Shown here: positions 23,701-33,217 of the stretch, one piece after another
How the letters are laid out: every line of letters begins with the position of its first letter
Position numbering within the stretch: position 1 is the first letter of the stretch
NCBI GenBank assembly: GCA_033557685.1
Contig: JAWQRN010000241.1
Coordinates: forward strand, 1-33,291
Source of the DNA: Sperchopsis tessellata
Taxonomy: Eukaryota > Arthropoda > Insecta > Coleoptera > Hydrophilidae
Reading direction: 5' to 3'
DNA: 33,291 nucleotides
The notes under the pieces: model-generated
What the model was told of the DNA's origin: nothing
Seen by the model: the letters and a program-made list of their open reading frames with translations, nothing else
The model's database searches: none
Made by a program: the position numbers and the translations under genes

Positions 23701-26700
23701 ATGACAGTCTCCCCTGTTATGACCTCCAACATTAATATGTAGTCAACTTAATGCAATCATTGTTGATTATCTAAATAACTTTTGTTAGTTTATTTTTATT
23801 GTAAGCATAAGGCATGCAGAATGTAAAGAAACTTAGTTAAATTAATAATTAGTAATAAAAAAATTTAACAAACTAATGAAATATATAGAGAACGAGTAAA
23901 ACGGCTTAATAAAACAGCTTTCAGAAAATATAATGCAGTTTTATGTAAATAATTTACACTGTACAGTCTTAACATAATATAAAACAGGGAATATTAAGTT
24001 TGATGCGCTTTAAAATTCTGAAATTCTTTAATATACACTCGTGTTAAAAAAAAACCGGATACCTATCTTTTTCCATTTATTCGGTGTAAAACAAAAAAAT
24101 CAGGTATATGTTTTAATAATTAACCTTATATGTAAAATCACAAAAATAAAATTAAGTAAACATTTATTTTAAGTAACAATAAATTGAAAAAACAGAAAAC
24201 TCTACAAAATCGAGATAATTCAATATACTTATAGATTTGCTTAAAACACTTTTAAGCTATGTTTCAGGCAAATTTATGTGATCAATAGCATGTATTACCT
24301 CCCCGAGCTCTAATAACTGCTGTCATTCGGGTAGGTAAACTTTGTATGCAACTGACAATGTTTTCTTGCGGAATGTTCTTTCATTCTTCAGGAAGAGCTA
24401 CTGTTAGTTCTTAGATGGTTTCTGGAATGAGCTGGCGGTGTCGAACACGATGCGCTGGCATATCCCATACATTTTCTATTGCATTTAGATTAGGGCTATA
24501 AGATGGCCGTGGAGCTTTGCACTATCATGCATAAGAACAAAGTTCTCGCCAATGAATGGAGCAAAAGGTATGACATGATCAGCTAAACATTCGTTAATAT
24601 AACGATCAGCCGAAAAACTACCATTTTCAACCAGAACAAGCTCTGTACGTCCATCGAAACTCCAATCCAGACCATTATACTGCCACCTCCAAATGGTGTT
24701 CTTGGAGATATACAGCACTCCAAAAATCGTTCATTGGGCCTTTTCCACACGTTCGCGTCCATCTGGTTAATGAAGGCAAAAATGGGATTCAATGGTGAAC
24801 AATACAGAACTCCAGTCTTCGGTCGTCTAATCTCTATGTTCGAGAGCAAACCTAGGTGCTTAGCACGTTGAGCTGGGTCCAAAGCTGGACATGCGGTAGG
24901 ACTTCTGGACATCAATCCGTATTCGTGCAATCACCGGCGTATGGTTAGTGCAGAAATTTCTATACCACGAATATCTACCAGTCGACGAACGACAATAGTA
25001 GATGGTATGTTGTGATCGCGAAGAATATTTAATGCAACAAATCGATTGTCACGAGGGGTTGTTACACGTGGTCTTCCTGATCCTGGTCTCCTAGTGTAAT
25101 CTCCAGTTTCAAGATGCCGGAAAATTGCGTCTTGCACAGTACTCTGTCCATCTTCATGTAGACCTACAATTAAGGATACATTTTCTAGTCCCATTTGTTT
25201 AAAACACTTCATATTCAATAATGACAGATCAAAAACAATAAACCTAAGCAACTAGATGTAAATAAATTGTTTTCTTTGAACTAAATTTCAATACACATCG
25301 AATTTTGTTATTTTTGTAGTTTTTTAAATTTATTGTTACTTAAAAAAATGTTTATTTAATTTTATTTTTGTGAATTTACACATAAGGTTCTTATTATAAA
25401 AAATTATTAAAACATATACCCAATTTTTTTGTTTTACACCGAATAAATGGAATAAGGTAAGTGTCCAGTTTTTTTTAAACACGAGTGTAGTAACAATATG
25501 AAAAAGCTACTTAAAAAAAAGATTGAATAGCTTGATATACATTAACTTGTTAAAGATTGCAGCTCTAGTGAATTCAAAATGGATGCATGATGTGCTTTTT
25601 GAGTCAAGAGGGTCGAGTGGAAGAACAGATAATTATTAAAATATAAGTCTATGCCAAAATTCTATTAGTGCAGTGTTTGAATGCTATTACACTAAAATTT
25701 TGGCAATGAACCATTTTGTGTTTAAATAACATGAAGAAATTCTTTTTACAAAAGTAACTCAGCAATCTTAGGTGTGTCTTGTTGCCCTTCAAGATATTTA
25801 ACCTTTGTTATTGTGTTTCGCTGTCATGGTAACATATTTTTATTGGGTATTTTGAACTTCGTTGTCAAGTCCCTTTTTACTACTCTTAATAGCATCATCG
25901 ACAGGTATACTGGTAAAAAGGGACTCAACATCGAAGCTGACCATTAGGTTTGTGGTAGCTAGTCTTATAACAAAAATCTCGCCCAGAAAAAAAGATATCA
26001 TCCCATTATAAAGTCAAACGATTTACCATGTCTCTTATTCCTGTGGTAAGATTTATGTTAAAGAAACTAAGAGCATAATTGCTACTCGTCTAAAGTAGCA
26101 TGAACACGGTATTGGGTATTCTAATCGTAAATACACAGAATAATAACCATCCGAATGAAACTGTGCTGTCCTAGTGTGTATCCCCCACTCCAGTATTTCC
26201 CTATATAAGCATGATCAGGCCAAGTCTGAATCAGAGTGATGAGATCAATTCATTGAAGTAATACTCTCCTTGAAAATATTCCCTACACGGTTTCTACCTG
26301 GAAACACCTTTCGTACAGATATAAATTATTTATTGGGAATAGTGCATACAATAATTTTTAAATATATAACTGACATTCCAAGAACTTGTGTGGACATTTT
26401 TTATCCATTATCCATCTCTTCATACCAGAAATAACAATCCTCAGTTAATGCTGCTTTGCATTTGTTGCCTCAAATCATTAAAGAAAAATATATCTTCCAA
26501 ATTACTACTTTTTAAAGATATTTTCTAACAGGACTTTATAAATAATTTTGATGTTTTGTTTAAAAATATTTCTTAAGTAACCTCTTGAAAAGTTTATTGT
26601 GCTATACGCAAAAGAATGTGTTCCTTCTAAATATGTCAAAATAAGTGGGGGCTGCCATTTAAGGAGAAAAGTCAGAAATCAATTCACAAAGACAGTACAT

Positions 26701-27559
26701 TTTGGAGTATCATGCCAAGCCTAAGAAATTACAAGGTCACTTTTGTTAACACACTTTTTCATATAATCAATATTCAAAAAGAAGTTACTGCTAGAATTAA
26801 CTAAATAACTTTTCTGACTGACTACACATTTTGGAAATATATAATGTATAAGACATTAGACATAAAATTGAGGTTTTTAATGCCTCAACAGTTGCACATT
26901 CACTTTTACAAGTAAGAATTGCAATAAGTTCTGGAAAAAATCTGCAAGCCTCGAAACAGCCGCCTGGTAGCTCACTAATTAGTAAGCAGCCAGGAATCCC
27001 AGGTTTGAGGTTTAGTCCAAGCGGTCGACGTTCTGTGGTAAGGGAAGAGTCTATGCCCTGTGTGCCTTTCAGAATGTACAAAAAACAGTGGGTCTCATGT
27101 ATTGTTAGTAATTTAAACTATGTGCAACTAATTACTGGTGTCGGTGATTGGAAATATTACTATTGTACAATAAACTAACAAGAAAAATAAAAAACAACAA
27201 GACAAAACAAGAATATTGCTTGTGGTTAAACAAGAAGAAATGTTAATAATATATCTAACAACATATTATATTACCTACAATCTTCTAATACTCCAAAATG
27301 TTTTTATTGAGTTTATTGAAATGGTATTACACCAGGTCAATAGCTACACATCTAATCTGAGATTAAGAAAATCGACTTACCATGTTATGGTATTTCTAGC
27401 GGCAGCAAAGCATATAAGTGCCGAGCTGATCACGATAAGCACACTTCTTAAAGATGATAATATAGACGGACTATGTTGAGTGTTGCTTTGGCTAGTCGTA
27501 GGCTTCCTAGTGGGTGTAACTTCTCCAGCAGAAGATGAGGACTCATCTTCGTAGTCCAT
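17589..27559 (-). CDS. FAXDC2: Fatty acid hydroxylase/sterol desaturase family protein, FAXDC2-like, 5 coding exons, 351 aa
   Basis: The coding exons are 27559-27381, 23506-23257, 23081-22900, 18821-18549 and 17760-17589 on minus. Each junction has GT and AG signals and they join in one frame to a TAA stop. The product is a di-iron membrane enzyme of the endoplasmic reticulum type. The three histidine boxes are H203-RLL-H207, H216-KQ-H219-H220 and H289-DF-H292-H293, with HSGYH at 275-279. Hydrophobic segments lie at about 36-55, 91-113, 146-166 and 243-271. Residues 1-33 are an acidic, Ser/Thr-rich cytosolic tail. Length fits the family (human FAXDC2 is about 330 aa). The family hydroxylates or desaturates lipids. 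FAXDC2 itself has been linked to C4-methyl sterol oxidation, but the substrate in insects is unknown. The symbol is by similarity. The introns carry several transposons. Confidence 0.9.
18549..18821 (-). CDS. FAXDC2: FAXDC2-like coding exon 4 (residues 204-294 plus 2 nt)
   Basis: The acceptor is TTTTTATTGCAG and the donor is GTAAGT. This is the catalytic core exon. It completes HRLLH and carries HKQHHEW, CHPLEH, the hydrophobic hairpin, HSGYH and HDFHH. The intron before it (18822-22899, 4.1 kb) contains a fold-back element. Confidence 0.92.
19571..19632. repeat. Palindromic repeat cluster, possible transposon terminus
   Basis: AACTATCGAATTAT occurs twice, at 19583-19596 and 19609-19622. The second copy forms CTATCGAAT-T-ATTCGATAG, an odd-centred 19-bp palindrome at 19611-19629. 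The lead-in AGTGATGCGAACTATCG resembles termini of some non-autonomous hAT elements. No matching opposite terminus was found nearby. Confidence 0.45.
20383..20810. mobile_element. Fold-back element in hydroxylase intron 3
   Basis: The left arm (20383-20599) and right arm (20622-20810) are inverted copies around a loop of about 22 bp. Paired landmarks are GCTTTTTGATGTGGTTTTCGG with CCGAAAACCCATCAAAAAGC, AGATCTATTC with GAATAGATCT, GAGACATAGC with the GCTATGTCTC block, and AGCTTCTAC with GTAGAAGC. The 88-codon plus-strand frame inside it is a by-product of the repeat and has no recognisable domain. Confidence 0.85.
20811..22899. other. Intron 3 sequence without recognised features
   Basis: AT-rich intronic DNA. 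No coding exon, RNA gene or clear repeat was seen. Confidence 0.5.
22900..23081 (-). CDS. FAXDC2: FAXDC2-like coding exon 3 (residues 144-203 plus 2 nt)
   Basis: The acceptor is AATTTTAG and the donor is GTAAGT. The exon encodes [18 protein letters not shown] through [10 protein letters not shown]. The first histidine box is split by the intron: the H203 codon and two bases of Arg204 are here, and the rest is in exon 4. Confidence 0.9.
23257..23506 (-). CDS. FAXDC2: FAXDC2-like coding exon 2 (residues 60-143)
   Basis: The acceptor is TTTCTTTTTCAG and the donor is GTATGT. The exon encodes [19 protein letters not shown], a membrane segment, and a loop ending TKRLLK. The intron before it (23507-27380, 3.9 kb) contains a Tc1-like element, Penelope relics and a SINE-like piece. 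Confidence 0.9.
24036..25487 (-). mobile_element. Tc1-like DNA transposon, 1452 bp, with TA flanks
   Basis: The ends are CACTCGTGTT on the left and AACACGAGTG on the right, each directly flanked by TA, the target duplicated by the Tc1/mariner superfamily. The terminal inverted repeats extend about 85 bp. Inner matched blocks include CCATTTATTCGGTGTAAAAC with GTTTTACACCGAATAAATGG, and TATATGTTTTAATAAT with ATTATTAAAACATATA. The element sits in intron 1 of the hydroxylase gene with its transposase in the same orientation as that gene. The boundaries are exact to within a base or two. Confidence 0.92.
24282..25251 (-). pseudogene. Tc1-like transposase, inactivated
   Basis: The helix-turn-helix half (24931-25251) reads [17 protein letters not shown], then [17 protein letters not shown]. 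An in-frame TGA at 24933-24931 interrupts the TIRR-LHEYGL junction where an Arg is usual. The catalytic half follows with [24 protein letters not shown] and [11 protein letters not shown] frameshift lies near 24648. The second frame gives [19 protein letters not shown] and LMHDSAKLH, which holds the second Asp. A deletion with frame change near 24510 removes most of the spacer before [15 protein letters not shown], which holds the final Glu. The first Asp region is also altered (SPLNPIFAF). It cannot make a working transposase, although its terminal repeats might still be recognised by a related enzyme. Confidence 0.9.
25855..25953 (-). pseudogene. Penelope-like reverse transcriptase fragment
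   Basis: The minus strand reads [20 protein letters not shown], the hallmark catalytic Asp motif of Penelope-like RTs (V-S-F-D-V-x-S-L-F-T-x-x-P), then about 17 more codons to a TAA. Only this short part of the RT is recognisable. Confidence 0.75.
26022..26155 (+). pseudogene. Penelope-like GIY-YIG endonuclease fragment
   Basis: The plus strand reads [20 protein letters not shown], then TRLK, a TAG, and [11 protein letters not shown]. This matches the Penelope GIY-YIG domain order: Y-x-V-x-C-x-C-G-K-x-Y-x-G-E-T-x-R, then R-L-K-E-H. Lesions include Gly to Lys in the Y-I-G-E-T position and a stop at the E of K-E-H, so it is inactive. Confidence 0.7.
26284..26325 (-). repeat. Penelope-associated repeat copy, inverse of 16821-16880
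   Basis: The plus strand reads CTACACGGTTTCTACCTGG, then AAACACCTTTCGTACAGATA. This is the reverse complement of the repeat at 16829-16876 with a few substitutions. Confidence 0.6.
26341..26937. other. Intron 1 sequence without recognised features
   Basis: AT-rich intronic DNA. No exon, RNA gene or clear repeat was seen between the Penelope relics and the SINE-like piece. Confidence 0.4.
26938..27078 (+). repeat. Possible tRNA-derived SINE fragment
   Basis: A GC-richer island in intron 1 contains GGTAGCTCACTAATTAGTAAG, resembling a tRNA A-box, and GGTTTGAGGTTTAGTCC, resembling a weak B-box, about 30 bp apart. No poly(A) or simple-repeat tail or target duplication was found. The resemblance is moderate, and an unrelated repeat is equally possible. 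Confidence 0.3.
27381..27559 (-). CDS. FAXDC2: FAXDC2-like coding exon 1 (residues 1-59 plus 2 nt)
   Basis: The start is the first ATG ([14 protein letters not shown]...), preceded by a likely acceptor (TTTTTCTAG ending at 27571), so at least one noncoding 5' exon probably lies upstream. The exon encodes the hydrophilic N-terminus and first membrane segment. The donor GTAAGT begins at 27380, and the split codon TG/G gives Trp60. Confidence 0.85.
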
Positions 27560-27576
27560 TATTTTGCCCTCTAGAA

Positions 27577-27594
27577 AAATATATATATATATAA
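27577..27594. repeat. AT dinucleotide microsatellite
   Basis: A short run of AT repeats lies just upstream of the hydroxylase start codon, next to the polypyrimidine tract of the putative leader-intron acceptor. It could vary in length and affect splicing. Confidence 0.6.
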
Positions 27595-29122
27595 TTTACA
27601 AAAAATATCCACGAAACATTACAAAAAAATAACTAAAAATACAACATAAAATTTGGAAGGTTTTGGAAATGAAAGATGTCACAAAATAAACAATATTTAT
27701 TCTTCTTTTTTAAAGTAAATATCATCAAATAATAAATTTTACTAGAACAAAGTTTCATTTTGGAATAATTTGAATAAATTTATTTATAAGCATCAGAGTT
27801 AGTTTAAAAAGGAATAAATATAACTTTCATATCCATAAAGTGAATGGAAATTCGTTTGCTTCTAGTTCATTTTAAAATCTAATCCCATCTTTTGATCTGC
27901 TGAACATGAAGAGATTATGTATGTATTTATTCAGACTCTAGTCTCCAAAGGCTAAAACTAGCTTTGTTGACAATACGGCAAGATTTTGCACTTTCATTAT
28001 CTGTTGATAACCTATTGCAAAAATATGTAAGTGAAGTAAATTTAAAAAAAAAATTATATAGGAATATTTGTTTAACTAGCATTTACATATTAACTATTTT
28101 ACATAAAAAAATCACTGATTTATATAATAATTTCAAAAGAAAGAAATTGTGGAGTATGTTCTATAAAAAAATGTTGTATATATCTTCACATACCGTAATT
28201 GTCTTTTTAAAGAGTTATATATTATGCAACATCAACTTAAAATTAGTGTTCTTACTATAGCTTGTAGTGTATACTTGAATAATTAACATAACACGATGAG
28301 GAAAGCAAATCCATAACATGTAAATAATAGGATTAGCATATAATTCAACGCAAAAATGTAATTCTTACTTATATTTTTTATGCATCAATGAACGAGTGTA
28401 ACTTATTTAAGAAAGTTCTTCGCAAAAAACTACACACTGTATGCTTACTATTTATTAATTTTAGTCTTGATAACTCATATTTACAATAATTGTGTAACAT
28501 ACCAAAATATCTCCTGTGAATTACAAACCTTCACTGCAGCCCAGTAAAATAATGGATTTGTTAGAATTTCATAATATACAGTACACAGAAAAATTACCTG
28601 TATCTTCGTGTGTAAAGGATCTTTTTAAAATATAACTGTAACGTATAAGAGTTGATGATGATTTGTGTGTAACAAGATCCTGTTGTTTGGGATATAATTG
28701 TTTTGTCTTTTTTCCATTGTTCAGTGTACTTAAATTTGTTTTATTAATTACTTTCTGTTTGCAAGTATTATAAAAACCTATGAAATTTCTGGATATTTTT
28801 TTGTATTATTCAGGTACATTTAGTTTCAGCAGAAAAAATGTTCACTTAATTACATAACTTTCAAATTATGGTTTATAAATTATATAATATGACAAGACAA
28901 GATAACACTTAATAATATGCAAAACTGTTATCTTGATGATGAGCAGAAAATTAAAATTTGACCCTTTTATGGAACCATGTTGAAACTGGATAGATCTATT
29001 CCGCAGTAAGCAGTTAGCAAACATTTTTTGCAATTATATGCCCCAATAAAGTATAAATATAACTAAGTATCTACTTTCATATTAATAATAAAATGTAAAT
29101 GGAGCCTAAAGATGTAATTTTT
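27595..29122. other. Upstream region of the hydroxylase gene; no coding exon found
   Basis: AT-rich sequence. On the minus strand, GATACAG|GTAATTTT at 28598/28597 is a fair donor that could end a noncoding first exon and pair with the acceptor at 27571. No promoter can be identified with confidence. The 98-codon plus-strand frame at 27964-28260 is Lys/Asn/Leu-rich with no domain and looks like chance. Confidence 0.3.
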
Positions 29123-29555
29123 GTTCTTCTCTATGGATCGAAAGCATGGACACTGAATACAAACAGCATGGACATATTCAAGTATTTAAAATGTGGATCT
29201 ATAGATAAATCCTGGAAATTTTCTGGACAGAATCACCAACTTGAATATTCTAAGGATAATGAAAAAATATAAAGAAGTGGTACTGACAATTAAACAAAGG
29301 TAACTATAATATCTTGTGCATATAATAAGAGGACACAAATACCAACTCCTCCAGTAAATCATGCAGAGAAAATTCAGGAAGAAAGGAGCATGGAAAGATG
29401 ACCAATCTATTGGCTGCGCATCTAAGGGAGTGGTTCAACTGTAACTCCAACCAGTTATTCATAGCAGCATCGGGAGTCTGTTTGCCCATGATAATTTCCA
29501 AACTTCTGAATGGAATCAGCACTTGAAGAAGAAGAAATGAAGTATGCTTGTTGTA
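29123..29555 (+). pseudogene. Degenerate LINE reverse transcriptase C-terminal tail
   Basis: The plus strand reads VLLYGSKAWTLNTNSMDIF, then in shifted frames MWIYR.ILEIFWTE, NLNILRIMKKYKEVV, LTIKQR and IIRGHKYQLLQ. These match in order the stretch after the RT domain in RTE/Jockey-type insect LINEs (L-L-Y-G-S-E-x-W-T-L, then M-W-x-Y-R-R, then L-G-H-I-x-R-G). The following KFRKKGAWKDD-like part and the AGAAGAAGAAATGAAG end fit a LINE 3' terminus. At least two stops and several frame changes make it dead. Confidence 0.75.
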
Positions 29556-30300
29556 TTTCATATATAATTGAACTAAATAAATGACTATAGAATTTTAGCT
29601 AATTTAATGAATAATTGATATATGGTTTATTTACCCTTTGATAAAAAATGTAGCATCCTCATATTCTACAGAATCCACTAGTTTCTTGAATAACCATTAG
29701 ACATGGCTATTTTGGTATAACAAGAGCTTTTCGTTCTGTCTAAACAATTGAAATTCACATTATATTATATTGAACTGCCCTATTATTTCATACCTTTTTT
29801 ATATATTATGGTGGTTGTTTTTTTAATTTTGCCACTTGATAATAAAGAATTTGTGTATTTTCTAGATCTTTAATGCCGAGTTTAAGGAAAAGTTTAGAGA
29901 CAGAAAATTAGGTCTAGAGTGGCTATCATTTTTGTCGTTGTATGGAAAAAAACATTTACTTTTTCTTTTGGTTAACTTTCTACTCTTTAAATGAACATAA
30001 GCAAAATTCTGAGTACTAACTATTTAGCTCAACATCACGAACCAAAGGAAAATTTGGATGCAGAATATTATATTGTGTTTGATTTTATACATATTTAATT
30101 AACGAAACAAATCGCATTAAAATTGTAGACAATTTTTTTAAGAAATGTCGTATAACAGCTGTGAGTTTTTAAGGCCACGAAATTGAAAATGATTTCTGGA
30201 GCTCCTTCCGACTCAATTCGTCAACTTATGAAATGATAATAAGTCATCATATTACTTCATATCACACAGTAAGGATGGTTTTTTGACATGAAATAACACA
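29556..30300. other. AT-rich intergenic sequence, nothing identified
   Basis: No gene or repeat was recognised. Confidence 0.4.
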
Positions 30301-30406
30301 TAAATGCCCCTATATTGCTGAACTTGGGTCAACATATGTCAATTTTCTCATTTAGTATATGGGTTTGACAAATAGATAAACGATAGCAGCGGCAACTAGT
30401 CAAAAG

Positions 30407-30472
30407 ATGAATCATGCTCTACTGCAGCCAATGATTGTTAGGTGGTCACTAATTGCCTTGCTCTTTATGTGG
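30407..30472 (+). CDS. Possible signal-peptide-encoding first exon of an unseen gene
   Basis: A 22-codon open stretch, MNHALLQPMIVRWSLIALLF followed by Met-Trp, starts after a leader containing GATAGCAGCGGCAAC and runs straight into the strong donor GTAAGTAT at 30473. It has the polar start and hydrophobic core of a signal peptide or signal anchor. An acceptor at 30960 (TTTATTTACAG) is followed by a short frame, DSPRNSPDIKSPVHI when read with a G from the previous exon, but its phase does not fit this donor. No confirmed downstream exon lies in the window, so this may be chance. Confidence 0.3.
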
Positions 30473-33080
30473 GTAAGTATTTACATGTTCATATTTAAAT
30501 TTCATGTAAATATATTACATAAATATAGCAAATGAAAAATATTTCTAAATTGGTAGAATAAAATTTGATTTAATGCATCAGCTTAGTAGAAAGGTAAAAT
30601 AATGCCTACTTTATTTTTTTACTTAATTTTCTTTACAAATATATTATATACCTACCATGGTGTTAGATAAAGGAAAATTTGACTTTCCTAGTCATAGCTA
30701 AATTTTTTAAGAAAATTTTCTAATTATCTAGAAAATATAAAGCCTATAAACGAGTTGTGTAAAACTCTATTCTGCTCATATCTGGAACCCAAAACGTAAT
30801 ACATATATTTGCCATTGTTAACCAGTAAGTAATCCTTTATTTTTCATGCCCCCCAAAATCTATAATATTCACTTCTCACAACATTTTCTCTTCTTTATCA
30901 TTCAGACTAAAGATTTTAATTGATTTCTATTTCACACTAGATTTACATTTTATTTACAGATAGTCCACGTAATAGTCCAGATATTAAATCTCCAGTTCAT
31001 ATTGTAACTTCTTATAGCATTTAATAATGAAAATTATAAATCTCAAACTCTTATCTAGATTTAATAGTAGAAGATCAAATATAAAAACAAAGTTAGTTGC
31101 TAAATTCTAATTATAAAGTGAGTAGATAAGTTATCATTAAACAAAATCCCTTAAATTATGGTAGGGCTATAACTATTAAACATCGAACGATGGCTATATA
31201 ATATCTAGTTTAAACTCATTTAAGTCTATTTTTAAACCCTGAACATAAGTGTAAATTGAAATGGTGTATTGAAGGTGCAGGAACTTAACAATTACAAAAT
31301 CAAAACGAAAAAATATAAATGAAATAAGTTTTCTTCAGAAATAATTTTACTCCTTCCATTTTGTGAATGTAGAGTTTTTCACGTGATGCGATAAGGTGTG
31401 ATGAACTTACGACTTAAGACAAATTTAAACTTAAAGGCACTACTGTATGGACAAACTGGATGTAGATGTGTTCTTATAAGGAAGATGGTGGCGACATTGT
31501 GAATATATTGGTTTAATTGTTTAAAATTACATAAGGAATAAGACGAGAAAAAATATATGTCGGTGTATAGAATTGAAGTACCTTTCAACACAGCATTGAT
31601 TTGTAGTAAACAACTGGCTAGATGAAACTTTTATAAATAGCATACAAATTATATGTATTTTAAGTTTCAGCTGAATAAGGTACAGGCAGATTCCAGACTT
31701 CTCTGAGATTTTCAGTTAAGATTGAGTAAAAAAAAACTTTTTATTAAAAATATTTTGTATATATAACAACTGTTACAAATATAGTAGCTAATAAATAAAT
31801 TTTTTTCTGTGTAAGTATAATATAGTACTTAAAATCCCGCAAAAACCATTTCCAACTCTGAATATCTCATAGACAGGAGAGAACACTAAATAAAAACAAT
31901 AATTTAAAAGAATTTTTTCAAAATATCTTTTTGGTTTAAGATATTTACGATTTTTTTGTAAACAAGATATCATCTAAAATACTTAAAAGCATAAAGAATA
32001 ACCAGAGAAAATAGTTTAAAGTTTAAAAAATCTGAATTAAAGAATACAGTTTTTTAGTAATTAAGAACGGTATCTTTATATTAACAATAACAGTAATAGC
32101 TGCACTTAATTAAGTTTCGAATAAGTTTAAAATAATGCCTTTGTCCTTAGAGCATTGATTATATATCCATGCTCTCTTATCACATATTCTCATTATCGTG
32201 GCTTGGTTCAAACTTATATTAAAAAATGAACGTCATAGAAATGTTATTATTTTAGTATCAGTATATTTTTATTTTCATTTCCTCAAAAAGTCTAAAATTA
32301 TCTAATCATTTGTTTATTTTAAGAAATAAAACATTATAATCTTTTAATATGAAAACCACTAATTTAATGTAGTATTCCAAGAAATATAAAACAGCCAACA
32401 CCTACCCTCTATGGAGGTCCTCCATGAAAAAAATAGCATTTGCCATCCTACAAAATATACTGAGATCTGTAAGTTCTGGTCCTAGTATTTGGCATTTTCA
32501 AAAATTGTTTTAATAACAGGATTCTTTTTTTAAAACTGAAGATCACCGATGACCATACATTACAACATGTTCTTCGTATCTTTTTTCTATATATCTCATT
32601 TTTCTCGTTAGCTGCTTGCCCAGTTACCAGTAATAATTTAATTTTTAAAGAAAATTATAATTTTATTTATTATCGGTGTTTGGTTCTAACTACATTTACA
32701 AAAATTTGCCATCTATATAACAATTTTTTTACAGAATTTCTGAGCTCATATGTGTTTGCTACTACTTTTTAGAATACATTGTTTTGTTTAGTGATAGGAT
32801 AGCTTGTAGTTAGATTTAAATAATAGGGTGAATGCGACAACCTCCCCAGTTCAAGATGGCTCTGCAAATTATTAGAAACACCAAAGGCTTCTGAAATAAA
32901 ATATTGGCGGCTACAAAAAAACATAATTTATAATAATTAGTTTAGTACTGAATAATTCATAATTGACTATATTATATAGTAAACCCTCTCTGATATTAAA
33001 ATATTTTAAATAAAGCCTTTCATTGTTTAGAACTAGTAAAAGAAAATAAAGAAAATCCTAAAATAGGAATACTCTTTTAG
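30473..33080. other. AT-rich sequence, intron or intergenic
   Basis: No convincing exon, RNA gene or repeat was found. If the exon ending at 30472 is real, this would be its first intron. Confidence 0.4.
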
Positions 33081-33217
33081 AGCGCCCTCGTCAGCCAAAT
33101 AGGTTAGAACGTTGGGGCTTCTCTCTGGAAACTTAGAAAAGGCCTTAAAAAGAAAAAATAACCTATTCCAATGCTTGAAGACAACGGCTATTGTCCTTCC
33201 ACAAAATTTTATTATAT

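Larger units (their letters stand above)
25740..26340. mobile_element. Rearranged Penelope-like element remnant
   Basis: Two coding relics of a Penelope-like retroelement lie close together on opposite strands (described separately). Their right side continues into a repeat shared with 16821-16880. The order and orientation are not those of an intact element, in which the GIY-YIG domain follows the RT on the same strand. This points to nested insertion or inversion followed by decay. Confidence 0.7.

Noticed and set aside
27216..27479. 87-codon plus-strand frame
   Set aside because: It is antisense to the first hydroxylase exon and its flank, whose coding sense is on minus with proper splice sites.
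27964..28260. 98-codon plus-strand frame as a gene
   Set aside because: The composition is that of random AT-rich DNA (Lys, Asn, Leu, Ile, Tyr), with no domain, poly(A) context or splice context.
30960..31027. Second exon joined to the orphan signal-peptide exon
   Set aside because: The coding-like frame (SPRNSPDIKSPVHI) needs a phase that the donor at 30472 does not supply, and the in-phase frame ends after 15 codons.
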